The translations under genes and the position numbers were made by a program. Shown here one piece after another: positions 24,165 through 34,932 of a stretch of 60,862 nucleotides of DNA. Under the pieces are notes generated by a model. The model was not told where the DNA came from. It searched no databases and saw only the letters and a list, made by a program, of their open reading frames with translations. The DNA is from Bacteroides sp. OF04-15BH (GTDB taxonomy: Bacteria; Bacteroidota; Bacteroidia; Bacteroidales; Bacteroidaceae): NCBI RefSeq assembly GCF_003477995.1, contig NZ_QUEM01000023.1:1-60862 (forward strand), written 5' to 3'. The number at the start of each line of letters is the position of its first letter. Position 1 is the stretch's first letter.

Positions 24165-26882
24165 ATGAAACTTCACTTTACGATAGACTACCACACCCAT
24201 TGGGGCGAGCGCATCGAGGTTGTTCTGCGTATGTACTTGCCGCAAGGAAAGGTGAATGAGTGCAGCATTCCGCTCGACACTACCGACGGTGCGCAGTGGA
24301 AGGGCGACTTTGTATATACCCATCCGGCGGCATTGTGGTTTGAATACCTGTATGTGGTGCGCGCCGGCGAACAGACCGTACGCCGGGAATGGAAACATGC
24401 ATGGCGCCGGCTGCGTGCCGACATGACGCGCGAATATTTCCTGCCGGACAGCTGGCAGGCCATTCCGCCTTGCGATCATCTTTATTCGGCTGCCTTTTGC
24501 CCGCAACAGGAACATGAACCGGCCGAAGGACCCGTGCACGATTCTTATTACGACCGCTCCGTGGCCTTTCGCATCCATGTGCCGCAACTCGAGGAGGATG
24601 AGTTGCCGGCCATCATCGGAAGCATCCCTGCCATCGGTGCCTGGCAGACCGACAAGGCACTGCCGCTCACCAAGCGCGGACAGAACGAATGGGGCATAGC
24701 ACTCAGCGCAGAGGGCATGCTCTTTCCTTTTGAATATAAATATGTCATCATAAACCGCCACAACGGTCAGGTGAAACGTTGGGAGGAAGGCGACAACCGC
24801 GTCACCCAGTACAAGGGACTGGAGCGCAACCAGACTCTGGTCTATCACGACGGTATCATCCGCATGGACTATCCGCGCAAGAAGGTTGCCGGAGTAGTGA
24901 TTCCGCTGTTTTCCATCCGCACGGAGAAGAGCTGGGGTGTGGGCGATTTCGGTGATCTGATGATGCTCACCGACTGGGCGGCCTCGGTAGACATGAAGGC
25001 CGTGCAGCTGCTTCCTATTTATGATACGAACACCACCGGATCGTGGGCTGATTCTTATCCGTACAACTGTATCTCGGTTTATGCCCTGCATCTGCAATAT
25101 CTGGACATGAACCGTTTGCCGGCACTTGCCGACAAGGATAAGATGGAACGGTTCCGCAAGCGGGCTGCCGAACTCAATGCTCTGCCGGCACTGGATTATG
25201 AGGCGGTGTATCGCCTCAAGACGGATTTCCTGAAAGAAAGTTTCCGACAGAATGGCGCGCAGGTGCTGGACACCAAAGCGTTCCGCCAATATTTTGACGA
25301 GAACTCCTTCTGGCTGCTGCCGTATGCGGCTTATGTCTATCTGAGAGAAGTGAAGGGTACCGCCGACTACCGGCAGTGGGGCGAATATGCCTGCTACGAT
25401 GCCCACGAAGTCTATAAACTTGTAAACGGCAATGCGGACGCCGCAGAGCAGATCCGGCTCACCTATTATGCGCAGTTCCTGCTTTACAGTCAGATGAAGG
25501 AGGCACACGACTACGCCCGCAGCAAGGGCGTGTTGCTCAAAGGCGATATTCCGATCGGCGTGTGCCGGGCAGCTGTGGATGTGTGGATGGAGCCGCATTT
25601 CTTCAACCGCAACGGTCAGGCCGGAGCGCCACCGGATGCCTTCTCGGCCAACGGACAGAACTGGGGATTCCCCACCTATAACTGGGAGGCCATTCTTCAG
25701 GACGGTTGCCGCTGGTGGACCCGCCGCCTGCAAAAGATGTCGGAGTTCTTCGATGCCTACCGCATAGACCATGTGCTGGGATTCTTCCGCATCTGGGAAA
25801 TTCCGACGCATGCCGTACACGGACTGCTGGGTTATTTCACTCCGGCGCTGCCGCTTACCATCGAAGAAATCCAGAATTCCGGTCTGGATTTCCGTAAGGA
25901 TGCCTTTACGCGTCCTTACATTGCCGACTGGGTGCTGGAGCCGCTCTTCGGTGAGAAAACGGCCTTGGTGAAACGTGTCTTCCTCAATGCCCTGGGATAT
26001 GACTGGTACGAAATGAAACCGGAATTTGCCACACAGCGTCAGGTGGAGGCGTTCTTTGGTCGCCAGAAACAGAGCGAGGAGCGCCGCCGCATGAAGGAAG
26101 GGCTCTACGAACTGATTTCGAATGTACTCTTCATTGAAGACCCGCGGCAGCCGGAACATTATCATCCGCGCATCTCGGCCATGCAGAGCAGCATTTTCCA
26201 GACGCTGACCCAACGCGAGAAGGAAAGTTTTGCCGCCCTTTATGAAGAGTTTTACTACCATCGCCACAATTCGTTCTGGTATCAGACGGCCATGCAGAAG
26301 TTGCCGCGCATGATCGAGGCTACTCCGATGTTGGCCTGTGCCGAAGATTTGGGTATGGTGCCCGAGTGCGTGCAGTGGGTTCTGAACGAACTTCAGATAC
26401 TGACGCTCGAAATCCAGTCCATGCCCAAGGGGATGGACGGACGCTTTGCCCATCTGGAGAACAATCCGTACAAGAGTGTGGCCACCATCTTTACCCACGA
26501 CATGCCGACCCTGCGTCTGTGGTGGCGCGAGGATGCCGACACCACCCGGCAGTATTATCACGAGATTCTGCAAAAGGACGGAGAACCGCCGGCCGACATT
26601 CCGGGCTGGCTCTGCGAGGAGATTATCGCCCGCCATCTGTTCTCGCCGTCCATGCTCTGCCTGATCTCCTGGCAGGACTGGATGTCGATAGACGACCGTC
26701 TGCGCAATCCCGACGAGGAGAGCGAACGCATCAATATTCCGGCCAACCCGCGCCATTACTGGCGCTACCGCATGCACCTCACCGTGGAGCAGCTGATGGC
26801 CGAACACGAGTTTAACGACACCGTGCGCACGCTGATTCTGAGAAGCGGACGCGCCAATGACTTTTTGAAAGAGCATCAATAA
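24165..26882 (+). CDS. malQ: 4-alpha-glucanotransferase with N-terminal starch-binding domains
   Basis: A 905-residue GH77 amylomaltase. Two CBM20-like starch-binding domains fill about residues 1-100 and 128-240. The GH77 barrel follows, with the nucleophile Asp534 in YRIDHVLGFFR, the acid/base Glu727 in CAEDLG, and THDMPTLRLWW with the third acid. The arrangement is that of plant DPE2 and many Bacteroides enzymes. There is no signal peptide, so it acts on cytoplasmic maltodextrins and glycogen-type glucans. The gene is GC-richer than its left neighbours. The ABC-F gene starts 24 bases after its stop. Confidence 0.94.
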   Translation: MKLHFTIDYHTHWGERIEVVLRMYLPQGKVNECSIPLDTTDGAQWKGDFVYTHPAALWFEYLYVVRAGEQTVRREWKHAWRRLRADMTREYFLPDSWQAIPPCDHLYSAAFCPQQEHEPAEGPVHDSYYDRSVAFRIHVPQLEEDELPAIIGSIPAIGAWQTDKALPLTKRGQNEWGIALSAEGMLFPFEYKYVIINRHNGQVKRWEEGDNRVTQYKGLERNQTLVYHDGIIRMDYPRKKVAGVVIPLFSIRTEKSWGVGDFGDLMMLTDWAASVDMKAVQLLPIYDTNTTGSWADSYPYNCISVYALHLQYLDMNRLPALADKDKMERFRKRAAELNALPALDYEAVYRLKTDFLKESFRQNGAQVLDTKAFRQYFDENSFWLLPYAAYVYLREVKGTADYRQWGEYACYDAHEVYKLVNGNADAAEQIRLTYYAQFLLYSQMKEAHDYARSKGVLLKGDIPIGVCRAAVDVWMEPHFFNRNGQAGAPPDAFSANGQNWGFPTYNWEAILQDGCRWWTRRLQKMSEFFDAYRIDHVLGFFRIWEIPTHAVHGLLGYFTPALPLTIEEIQNSGLDFRKDAFTRPYIADWVLEPLFGEKTALVKRVFLNALGYDWYEMKPEFATQRQVEAFFGRQKQSEERRRMKEGLYELISNVLFIEDPRQPEHYHPRISAMQSSIFQTLTQREKESFAALYEEFYYHRHNSFWYQTAMQKLPRMIEATPMLACAEDLGMVPECVQWVLNELQILTLEIQSMPKGMDGRFAHLENNPYKSVATIFTHDMPTLRLWWREDADTTRQYYHEILQKDGEPPADIPGWLCEEIIARHLFSPSMLCLISWQDWMSIDDRLRNPDEESERINIPANPRHYWRYRMHLTVEQLMAEHEFNDTVRTLILRSGRANDFLKEHQ

Positions 26883-26906
26883 AAAACATTTCACGATTAA
26901 AAATAC

Positions 26907-28544
<1,638 letters not shown>

Positions 28545-28559
28545 AAAGTTCCCTATTTT

Positions 28560-28628
28560 AATGATATGCTTTGTAGTGTCCGATTATTCGAAAGATTTTA
28601 ATAATCGGATTCTACAGAGCATATCATT
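28560..28628. terminator. Long hairpin terminator after the ABC-F gene
   Basis: Arms of about 27 nt (28560-28586 with 28600-28628) pair with a few internal mismatches, with A/T-rich flanks on both sides. It lies between the ABC-F gene and the convergent helicase gene and marks the edge of the AT-rich island. Confidence 0.75.
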
Positions 28629-28662
28629 TTCCTAACTAATAGACAAAATCAAACTTAGGGAT

Positions 28663-31600
28663 TTATCCTGCAGCATATTTGCATGCATATTCACAAACAG
28701 AAGCAGGAATATCATCTTTCATTTTCCAAACGATTTGTATCGGTTTATTACCTGAATAACTTACTAATTCAACCTCACCCAAATATACATATCCTAAGGT
28801 ACGGGATTTATCCTCAGAAGAACGGGCCTGTTTTCTAACAAAAAGTAACATCGTCTGTTCTTGATTTATATAACGTTGTCCCTCTTTACTATCTTGCCGC
28901 ACCCTATTTTGTGTCTCCCAATGGAATAACCCTTTACTTTGTGCAAAATCATTGTAATTAGTATTTGAACCAACCTCACGATCTTTTATAATATCGACAA
29001 ACATAGCTTCAACGGGCTGTCCATTAATTATTTGCCTTTCACAACCCTCGCGTGCTGGCGATTTTCTTTCTAGAGTAGATGTTTGAATAGCTACTTGTAT
29101 TTGGGTTTTAGTATAAACCCCATGCAACTTTAACGGGAAAGTCATCGCAAGCGAAGAATTATCAGGTTGCTCCAAAGCTTCGCAACGGTCTTTTAATATA
29201 TCAATAACCTCTATTAATTCTTGGATGAATACTGAATCCTCGCTTAAAGCATTAAACATTGCTTGCAAGGATGGAAAAACTCCTGCTGTATCATATAGAT
29301 CATAATATAACATTAGTGACATACGTTGTTCAATTTCAGTCATTGTAGATACTTTGACATTGAATTCTTTTTTAGCTAGTCCTTCTATAAATGTAAAATA
29401 GCTATGCGAATCCGTAGATAACCATTTTCTGTTAACAGCCCTTGCTAATTCTGAATTGAACCGTGACATTTTATTTCTCAAACCAGCCTGGACACAAAGT
29501 TCGTTCCAAGTCCTCCCTTTGTATATTTTCTCCAAGGGTACATGTGTTAAGCGAATAAACGACTTCAAAGAAAGAGGCTCAACAAAATTATTTCTAAACG
29601 TTTGAATATTTCGAATTATTTTATCTAATCTGAAGCTATTGATATAGTTGTTAATATTTTCAAGGATATATTCTTTTGCCTTTTCCTCTAAATGAATGTG
29701 GCATTTTAGTGGAAGATGTGGAAAATCTTTTTCCACTTCCTCCTTCACACTCATAGTCGTACGTCCCATTAACGCCTGAAAACGTTCTGAGTAATTAAAT
29801 TCTGCTCTGCTATGACCAACAAAGTCTAAAACTGTAAGATGTGATTTACCTTCAGTCTTACGCAATCCACGACCAAATTGCTGTAAAAAAATGGTTATAC
29901 TTTCGGTAGGACGAAGGAATAACACTGTATCAATTGCAGGAATATCCACCCCTTCGTTAAACATATCTACCACAAACAGGTAATTTATTTCTTTATTTGC
30001 CAAGCGTTTGATTTCTCTATTTCTAGATTCGCTATAGTCGCTCGTCATCACTGCGCATTTTAAACCTGCAAGTGTAAACTTAGCACACATATATTCCGCA
30101 TGCTCTTTATCTACACAAAAGCAAAGTGCCCGCACATCACAATAATTGGGCAAATATTTCTCCAGACTTCTAAAGATCACCCCTGTACGTATATCATTGT
30201 GAGTGTATATTTTAGACAATTCCGATGCCACAAAACGCCCACGTTCCCAACGTACATCTGCAAGATCAACACAATCGGTGATACCATAATAATGAAAAGG
30301 TGCCAACAATTGGTTATTCAGGGCTGTATCTAATCTAATTTCTGCAGAGATATGACCATCAAAATAGATCGTTATATCTTGTCCATCCATACGTTCCGGC
30401 GTAGCCGTTAAGCCTAAAAGGATTTTAGGCTTAAACCGTTGTAATATTTTTTGATAGCTTGATGCTACTATATGATGAGCTTCATCAAAAATGATATAAT
30501 CAAAATAATCTTCCGGCAAATTCAGTGCATCTATTCTATTGTTTAGCAAATCTTTTGAGGCAAACAAATGATTATATTGTTTAGCCTCATGACCACCATA
30601 CCACATATCACCGAAGTTTTCGTCTTGTAACACATGACGAAAGGTCGCACACGCCTGTTTTATAATTTCTTCTCTATGTACTACAAATAAAAAATTTGCT
30701 CGTGGATGAGTTTCTTTGAATCTTTTGTAATCAAAAGCGGCAATAACAGTTTTTCCAGTACCAGTTGCAGCTACAACAAGATTGCGAAAATGATTGTGTA
30801 GATTTCGCTCTACTTCCAATTTCTCTAATACTTCATTCTGATAATCTTTTGCACGAATCAAATCTAAGACAGAATAATCCAAAAAAGCAGGATTATCCTC
30901 TTGTTGATTTAATGCTTTTTTTAGTTTTTCATCATCTACTCCTAATACAAAATCCTCAAAAGTTGGATCTTCCCAATACGTATTAAATGTATGTTTTACT
31001 GTAGTTAAAATATGTGGTAATTCCACTTGTGTTGCTTTCATATTCCATTCCAGTCCCTCAGTTAATGCAGCTTTTGAAATATTTGAAGAACCGATATAGG
31101 TTGTATGAAATCCAGTGTTTCGGAAAAATAAATATGCTTTAGCGTGTAACCTGTCACTATTTCCATTATAGGAGATCTTAATTTTCGTATTTGGGAGTTT
31201 TGCTAACCTAATTATGGCCTCATATTGCGTAGCACCCATATATGTAGTCGTAATAATACGAAGTGTATTACCTTTTTTAGTAAATTGTTCTAATTCTCTA
31301 AAGATTAAGTTAATTCCACTCATACGGATAAAAGAGACCACAATATCAACTTTATCGGATGAGAGGATTTCTTTTTTTAATTCACTGCATAATTCAATTT
31401 GATCATTTTTTCCAGTAAACAGAGAACTTTGAGTAAGTGAAGTTAGAGGTGTAATTTGAGATAGATATTCTTGTAGATTAGGATAATCAAAACTTGCTTT
31501 TTCAATGATATATGTCAAAATCGAGGCTTTAGCATCAATCAAATTATTCTGATAATCATCTATGTTAAAATCTCTACCAAGTTCTTTAATAATAGAGTTT

Positions 31601-31815
31601 ATAAACTTGATACTTTTTTCTACACCACCATCTTCATCTACTACACTTGATATTACTCCTTGAATGATATTATATAAATAACGAGATAAATGAATAATAG
31701 CTTCTTCGCGATCTATTATTTTCTCTCCAACGTAATAGGAAGCACTATTATATTCTGCTAATTTAGCACGAAATAGTTGGTTGATTATCTGTTCGTATAT
31801 TCCTTTTTTTAGCAT
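28663..31815 (-). CDS. Phospholipase D-like nuclease / SF2 helicase / DUF3427 protein
   Basis: A 1050-residue multidomain protein. A PLD-type domain has His224-x-Lys226 and GSSN at 242-245, the HKD pattern of nucleases such as Nuc and BfiI. A superfamily 2 helicase follows, with Walker A ATGTGKT (350-356), DEAH (444-447), motif III LTATP and motif VI QQFGRGLRK. The C-terminal quarter matches DUF3427 (LHGVYTKTQIQVA, LFHWETQNRV, GQRYI, LYLG-like and IVWKM segments). Such architectures are found in phage-defence and mobile islands, so restriction of foreign DNA is plausible but unproven. Base composition is clearly AT-richer than the flanks, which suggests horizontal gain. It stands alone, next to hipBA. 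Confidence 0.88.
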   Translation of the reverse strand: MLKKGIYEQIINQLFRAKLAEYNSASYYVGEKIIDREEAIIHLSRYLYNIIQGVISSVVDEDGGVEKSIKFINSIIKELGRDFNIDDYQNNLIDAKASILTYIIEKASFDYPNLQEYLSQITPLTSLTQSSLFTGKNDQIELCSELKKEILSSDKVDIVVSFIRMSGINLIFRELEQFTKKGNTLRIITTTYMGATQYEAIIRLAKLPNTKIKISYNGNSDRLHAKAYLFFRNTGFHTTYIGSSNISKAALTEGLEWNMKATQVELPHILTTVKHTFNTYWEDPTFEDFVLGVDDEKLKKALNQQEDNPAFLDYSVLDLIRAKDYQNEVLEKLEVERNLHNHFRNLVVAATGTGKTVIAAFDYKRFKETHPRANFLFVVHREEIIKQACATFRHVLQDENFGDMWYGGHEAKQYNHLFASKDLLNNRIDALNLPEDYFDYIIFDEAHHIVASSYQKILQRFKPKILLGLTATPERMDGQDITIYFDGHISAEIRLDTALNNQLLAPFHYYGITDCVDLADVRWERGRFVASELSKIYTHNDIRTGVIFRSLEKYLPNYCDVRALCFCVDKEHAEYMCAKFTLAGLKCAVMTSDYSESRNREIKRLANKEINYLFVVDMFNEGVDIPAIDTVLFLRPTESITIFLQQFGRGLRKTEGKSHLTVLDFVGHSRAEFNYSERFQALMGRTTMSVKEEVEKDFPHLPLKCHIHLEEKAKEYILENINNYINSFRLDKIIRNIQTFRNNFVEPLSLKSFIRLTHVPLEKIYKGRTWNELCVQAGLRNKMSRFNSELARAVNRKWLSTDSHSYFTFIEGLAKKEFNVKVSTMTEIEQRMSLMLYYDLYDTAGVFPSLQAMFNALSEDSVFIQELIEVIDILKDRCEALEQPDNSSLAMTFPLKLHGVYTKTQIQVAIQTSTLERKSPAREGCERQIINGQPVEAMFVDIIKDREVGSNTNYNDFAQSKGLFHWETQNRVRQDSKEGQRYINQEQTMLLFVRKQARSSEDKSRTLGYVYLGEVELVSYSGNKPIQIVWKMKDDIPASVCEYACKYAAG

Positions 31816-32012
31816 AAAACTTAGAAAAATTTAAGCAGTCAATTAAAGTGTTTTTAGTATGTTCTCAAATAGGAAGCTGCGGATTTTCTTTTAGAATTTT
31901 ATTCACACCTATAGTTGAATCATTCTTTATTTCCAAGAAACAATTATATTTGCAGCCATAATAAAGAGAGATTATTTTCGATAACAGCAAGAATTCTAAT
32001 GACGCTCTTTTA

Positions 32013-33140
32013 TTAACCTCTGATTTTTACTATTTTATCAACATCGAGTTCTGCATTGCAGACAGATTCGATTTCTTCAATGATTTCAATGCAGCGTTTT
32101 CGGCTTATACGGATACCTGTTCCGGCAGAAATGATATCTTCAAGGCTTGGATTGCCCGAGTATTTGACAGATGTTGCATGTTCGCCTCTGGTGCCTTCCG
32201 GAGAGTAAGTAATGTCGTATGCAGGAGCAAGTGTCCATCTACCGTTTTCGCAGAGAAAACTGAAATTCTTGGCGTGATCGTCCTTGTTGGCGCATACAAT
32301 ATTGAAAACCATTCTGCGAAACATTTGCTCCACCTGTTCTGGATCTTGAGTAAGGTAACCGGTTAGGGCAAGAAGATTTACGTAATCTATGTTCTGAGCG
32401 CGAAAATCCGATTGTAAAAGGGCTGCCGCAGTAAGTACATGGATACGATGACCTTTGTAGATATCGAATCTTTTAATTGAGAAGTAGCGATTATTAATGA
32501 GACGGATTTCAGGAATGTCAATTCCACATTTCTTAGCTGTCTTCATGTATTGATATTCTGTCTTACCAATATCTGAGGGATCGTATATATGTCTGAATTT
32601 TACGATCCATTCCGAACCGTCAGCTGCCTTATATACCGCCTTTGGTCTTGCTCCACCAGAGTTACGGCTATTATAGTACAGGAAGGATGCATCCGCATCG
32701 CTTTTCTCAGAGAGTACATCTAAAGCTTTACGCTGAAGTTCGTCAAAGTCGTTGTCTGTAATGGCAGTAGGATGTTCTTTGGAAGCTTCAGGCTTATAGC
32801 AAAGTGCTCCCATTCCGGAACTGCCAACTAAAGACAGCCTCTGAAGAGGAGATAGTTCGGCCAAAGAACTGCCTTCACGTCGAAGCATTCTGTCAAGCAG
32901 ATAAAGGCCGTACCCATCTGGCATACTGTCTTCAAATGCTGCAAATCCGCCCCCAAAACTATTTTCTTTTGAGTATATGAGTCCCGTCTGGAGTGGCAAT
33001 TCCCATGGGGATATTGAGAATCCACTTGCTATCCAATCCTTGTCGTATTCGAACACACTCCGGTCTCTTTCGGGCGTCATCTGCAAAGTGCCGACTGTAC
33101 GTCCGTTTAATGAAACTGTGATTTTCAGTATATCTTTCAT
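32013..33140 (-). CDS. hipA: HipA-family serine/threonine kinase toxin
   Basis: A 375-residue HipA-like kinase. The N-terminal subdomain holds a couple of HipA_N features (FEDSMPDGYG). The kinase core has a glycine-rich loop NSGGARPKAVY (160-170, with Ser161 as the counterpart of the autophosphorylated loop serine), Lys181, the catalytic ANKDDHAKNF (Asp288, Asn292) and the metal Asp309 in APAYDITYS. It is shorter than E. coli HipA (440). Known HipA kinases phosphorylate tRNA synthetases, stop translation and cause dormancy; the target here is unknown. Its start overlaps the end of the upstream hipB-like gene by four bases. Confidence 0.9.
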   Translation of the reverse strand: MKDILKITVSLNGRTVGTLQMTPERDRSVFEYDKDWIASGFSISPWELPLQTGLIYSKENSFGGGFAAFEDSMPDGYGLYLLDRMLRREGSSLAELSPLQRLSLVGSSGMGALCYKPEASKEHPTAITDNDFDELQRKALDVLSEKSDADASFLYYNSRNSGGARPKAVYKAADGSEWIVKFRHIYDPSDIGKTEYQYMKTAKKCGIDIPEIRLINNRYFSIKRFDIYKGHRIHVLTAAALLQSDFRAQNIDYVNLLALTGYLTQDPEQVEQMFRRMVFNIVCANKDDHAKNFSFLCENGRWTLAPAYDITYSPEGTRGEHATSVKYSGNPSLEDIISAGTGIRISRKRCIEIIEEIESVCNAELDVDKIVKIRG

Positions 33141-33448
33141 CGCCCTTTCAGTCTTCCTTGATTCTTATTTATTGTCTCAAGTTCCTCTCCTGTGGTAAAT
33201 TTGCTTTTACTCATAATAGCACTCATTTCGTCAAACCAGCCAAATTCAACGACCAATTTCAGAAATGCTTCAAGAGATATCTTTCCCTTGGTTTCAAAAC
33301 GCTCGAGCGTTGGTTCCGGTATGCCCGTTCTTTCAGAAAGACTGCGTCTACTCAGACCTTTATCAAGTCTGCGCTTACGACAGTTTTCTGCCAAAATTGT
33401 TGCCAAGCGTTCAGGATTCTTATCGAAAATATCAAAACTATATTCCAT
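33137..33448 (-). CDS. hipB: HipB-like XRE-family antitoxin and repressor
   Basis: A 103-residue helix-turn-helix protein. The XRE/Cro domain lies at about residues 15-65 (LATILAENCRKRR, LSRRSLSERTGIPEPTLERFE), with a basic C-terminal tail. Its place upstream of hipA, with a four-base overlap, is the standard hipBA arrangement, so it should bind HipA and repress the operon. The ATG at 33448 is preferred to a TTG at 33463 because a consensus promoter and a candidate operator lie just upstream. Confidence 0.85.
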   Translation of the reverse strand: MEYSFDIFDKNPERLATILAENCRKRRLDKGLSRRSLSERTGIPEPTLERFETKGKISLEAFLKLVVEFGWFDEMSAIMSKSKFTTGEELETINKNQGRLKGR

Positions 33449-33462
33449 AATATATTCTGCCA

Positions 33463-33482
33463 AAGTAGAAATACTAATACTT
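33463..33482. promoter_or_regulatory. Candidate HipB operator (inverted repeat)
   Basis: AAGTA and TACTT arms are separated by 10 bases, lying between the predicted transcription start and the hipB ATG. The short arms make this tentative. Confidence 0.3.
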
Positions 33483-33501
33483 ATCTCCTAATATAATATG
33501 C

Positions 33502-33533
33502 CAAAGATAGTAATTAGTGTGCTCATAGACAAA
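33502..33533 (-). promoter_or_regulatory. Consensus promoter of hipBA
   Basis: On the minus strand: -33 TTTG (33530-33533), 20-nt spacer, -7 TATCTTTG (33502-33509). Both boxes are exact. The leader would be about 47 nt. Confidence 0.75.
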
Positions 33534-33694
33534 TAATTTTGTATGATTCTAGCCTTTTTAAAAATTTGTTTTTCTTACTAACTGCATTAGAGTACACGCT
33601 TTCTCATATTTTTCTGGAAGATAGAAGGATAAAGCCGTATGAAGAAATAGAAGAAGAATCGCAGGTGGTTGCAGATAGTGCTATTAAGATATAA
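33518..33694 (+). pseudogene. Possible degraded coding remnant in the hipB upstream gap
   Basis: A 58-codon open stretch without an ATG ends in an acidic, protein-like tail (LEDRRIKPYEEIEEESQ, then VVADSAIKI and a stop). It overlaps the hipBA promoter on the other strand. It could be the end of a deleted gene or chance. The rest of the gap to 33950 shows no gene. Confidence 0.25.
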
Positions 33695-33951
33695 CCATAC
33701 AAAAGTTCAAATACCGCATCAAATGTAAGTTGCACAAGTCTATAAAGGGTACTTACGTTAATCAAAAAGCAAAAAGGCTTTTCTTTCATAAAAAATACCG
33801 AAATGACAAAGCTTGAGGCTTCTCAAAGATGAGTAAGTTGGAAGAGAAAGAATTTTCATTCTATTCTGAATGTCAGATGTTTATATACAATTAAGCCATA
33901 ATGTTTCTCAGAATTCGATTTGCATATCTGTTAACAACCCCAAAATACCAT

Positions 33952-33983
33952 CTTGACAAGGATAGGCAATTCCATTATCTTTG
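33952..33983 (+). promoter_or_regulatory. Promoter of the NlpE-like lipoprotein gene
   Basis: -33-like CTTG (33952-33955), 20-nt spacer, -7 TATCTTTG (33976-33983). The predicted start near 33990 gives a leader of about 44 nt to the ATG at 34034. Confidence 0.65.
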
Positions 33984-34033
33984 TTCATACCTTAATTTCG
34001 AAAACAATTTGTCAATACAAAAATGATTACCCT

Positions 34034-34801
34034 ATGAAAAATTGGATGCCTTTTGCAGCCTTATTGCTTTTTGCTGCATGCAACACAGAAAAGAAAACTG
34101 TCCCAACGGAATCATCAAGCGAACTTGTCGGTAACTGGATTGAAGTGATGTATGCCAATCCACAGATTGTTCAGGGCGTTACGCTGAAAGCCGACGGCTC
34201 CGCCAATTCTATCGGTATGAAAACCCTGCTTTACGAACGGTGGCAACAAATAGGAGACACGCTGATACTCTCCGGTAAAAGTGTAGGCAACGGTCAGACA
34301 CTGGCATTTGACGATACGCTGGACATTGTACGGCTCACCGAAGACACGCTTGTGGTGGGCAAATACGGAAACTATCAAAGAGTGTATTACCGGACGGATA
34401 AGGTGGAAGCCGTGGATGTGGTGGACTCGCTGAAACTGATTCCCGACGGAGGTCCGGTAGTGGCACAGACCTATAAAGGAACGCTGCCGGCAGCATCGGG
34501 CCCAGGAATTGAATACACCGTTACCATCCATCATCAGGAGCATAGTGGCAACGGAGTGTTTCAGGCTGCTCTGAACTATCTGGAAGCTGAAAACGGAAAG
34601 GACCGCTGCGACATTATTTACGGGCGACAATATACTTTACGCGGGCACTCGGGAAACAAGAATGCTACGGTTCTGGAGCTGATTTCCTTTGACCAGAGCA
34701 CGAAAATGTATTTCGAACAGAAAAAGGATCAGCTGGTAATGCTGGATCAACAGATGAATCCGATTGACTCCAAGTTGAACTATACATTAAACAGACAGTA
34801 A
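34034..34801 (+). CDS. Two-domain lipoprotein: lipocalin-like plus NlpE-like
   Basis: A 255-residue predicted lipoprotein, lipobox LLFAAC with Cys16. Residues of about 30-125 look like a lipocalin-type barrel opening with ELVGNWIEVMY. Residues of about 148-250 resemble the NlpE N-terminal domain (TYKGTLPAASGPGIEYTVTIH), but the CxxC-type cysteine of NlpE is replaced by Ala-Ser. Envelope-stress or ligand sensing is possible; no function is proven. The ATG at 34034 follows a consensus promoter, so the longer frame from 33953 is rejected. The last 16 codons are echoed at 34919-34966. Confidence 0.8.
   Translation: MKNWMPFAALLLFAACNTEKKTVPTESSSELVGNWIEVMYANPQIVQGVTLKADGSANSIGMKTLLYERWQQIGDTLILSGKSVGNGQTLAFDDTLDIVRLTEDTLVVGKYGNYQRVYYRTDKVEAVDVVDSLKLIPDGGPVVAQTYKGTLPAASGPGIEYTVTIHHQEHSGNGVFQAALNYLEAENGKDRCDIIYGRQYTLRGHSGNKNATVLELISFDQSTKMYFEQKKDQLVMLDQQMNPIDSKLNYTLNRQ
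34754..34801 (+). repeat. 3'-end repeat, copy A
   Basis: The last 16 codons of the lipoprotein gene (MNPIDSKLNYTLNRQ then stop). Copy B at 34919-34966 encodes MNPIDSKLTHTLNRQ then stop, with most base changes silent. Confidence 0.85.
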
Positions 34802-34824
34802 GAATACTTTATCTTAATAAATCT

Positions 34825-34932
34825 ATGGACGAAGAAGAATGGCTTTATCGGGCAATGAATCCAGAAGATGACTTCTATATGGGCCCTGACGATGGGGAAG
34901 AGGACGAAGCTACGGATGATGAATCCGATTGA
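34825..34932 (+). CDS. Small very acidic protein of 35 residues
   Basis: An ATG-started frame of 35 codons encoding MDEEEWLYRAMNPEDDFYMG and then a run of Asp and Glu. 17 of 35 residues are acidic. It lies 23 bases after the lipoprotein stop on the same strand, before a terminator, so it would be on the same transcript. Its last codons overlap repeat copy B in another frame. No family is recognised. It could be a real small protein or a chance frame in rearranged DNA. Confidence 0.4.
   Translation: MDEEEWLYRAMNPEDDFYMGPDDGEEDEATDDESD

Noticed and set aside
24078..26894. A 938-codon open frame on the minus strand
   Set aside because: It mirrors malQ almost exactly. Biased codon use in malQ leaves the opposite strand free of stops, and the translated protein resembles no family.
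33604..33789. A 61-codon minus-strand frame upstream of hipB
   Set aside because: AT-rich chance frame with no start context. The opposite strand shows a slightly more protein-like tail, reported at low confidence.
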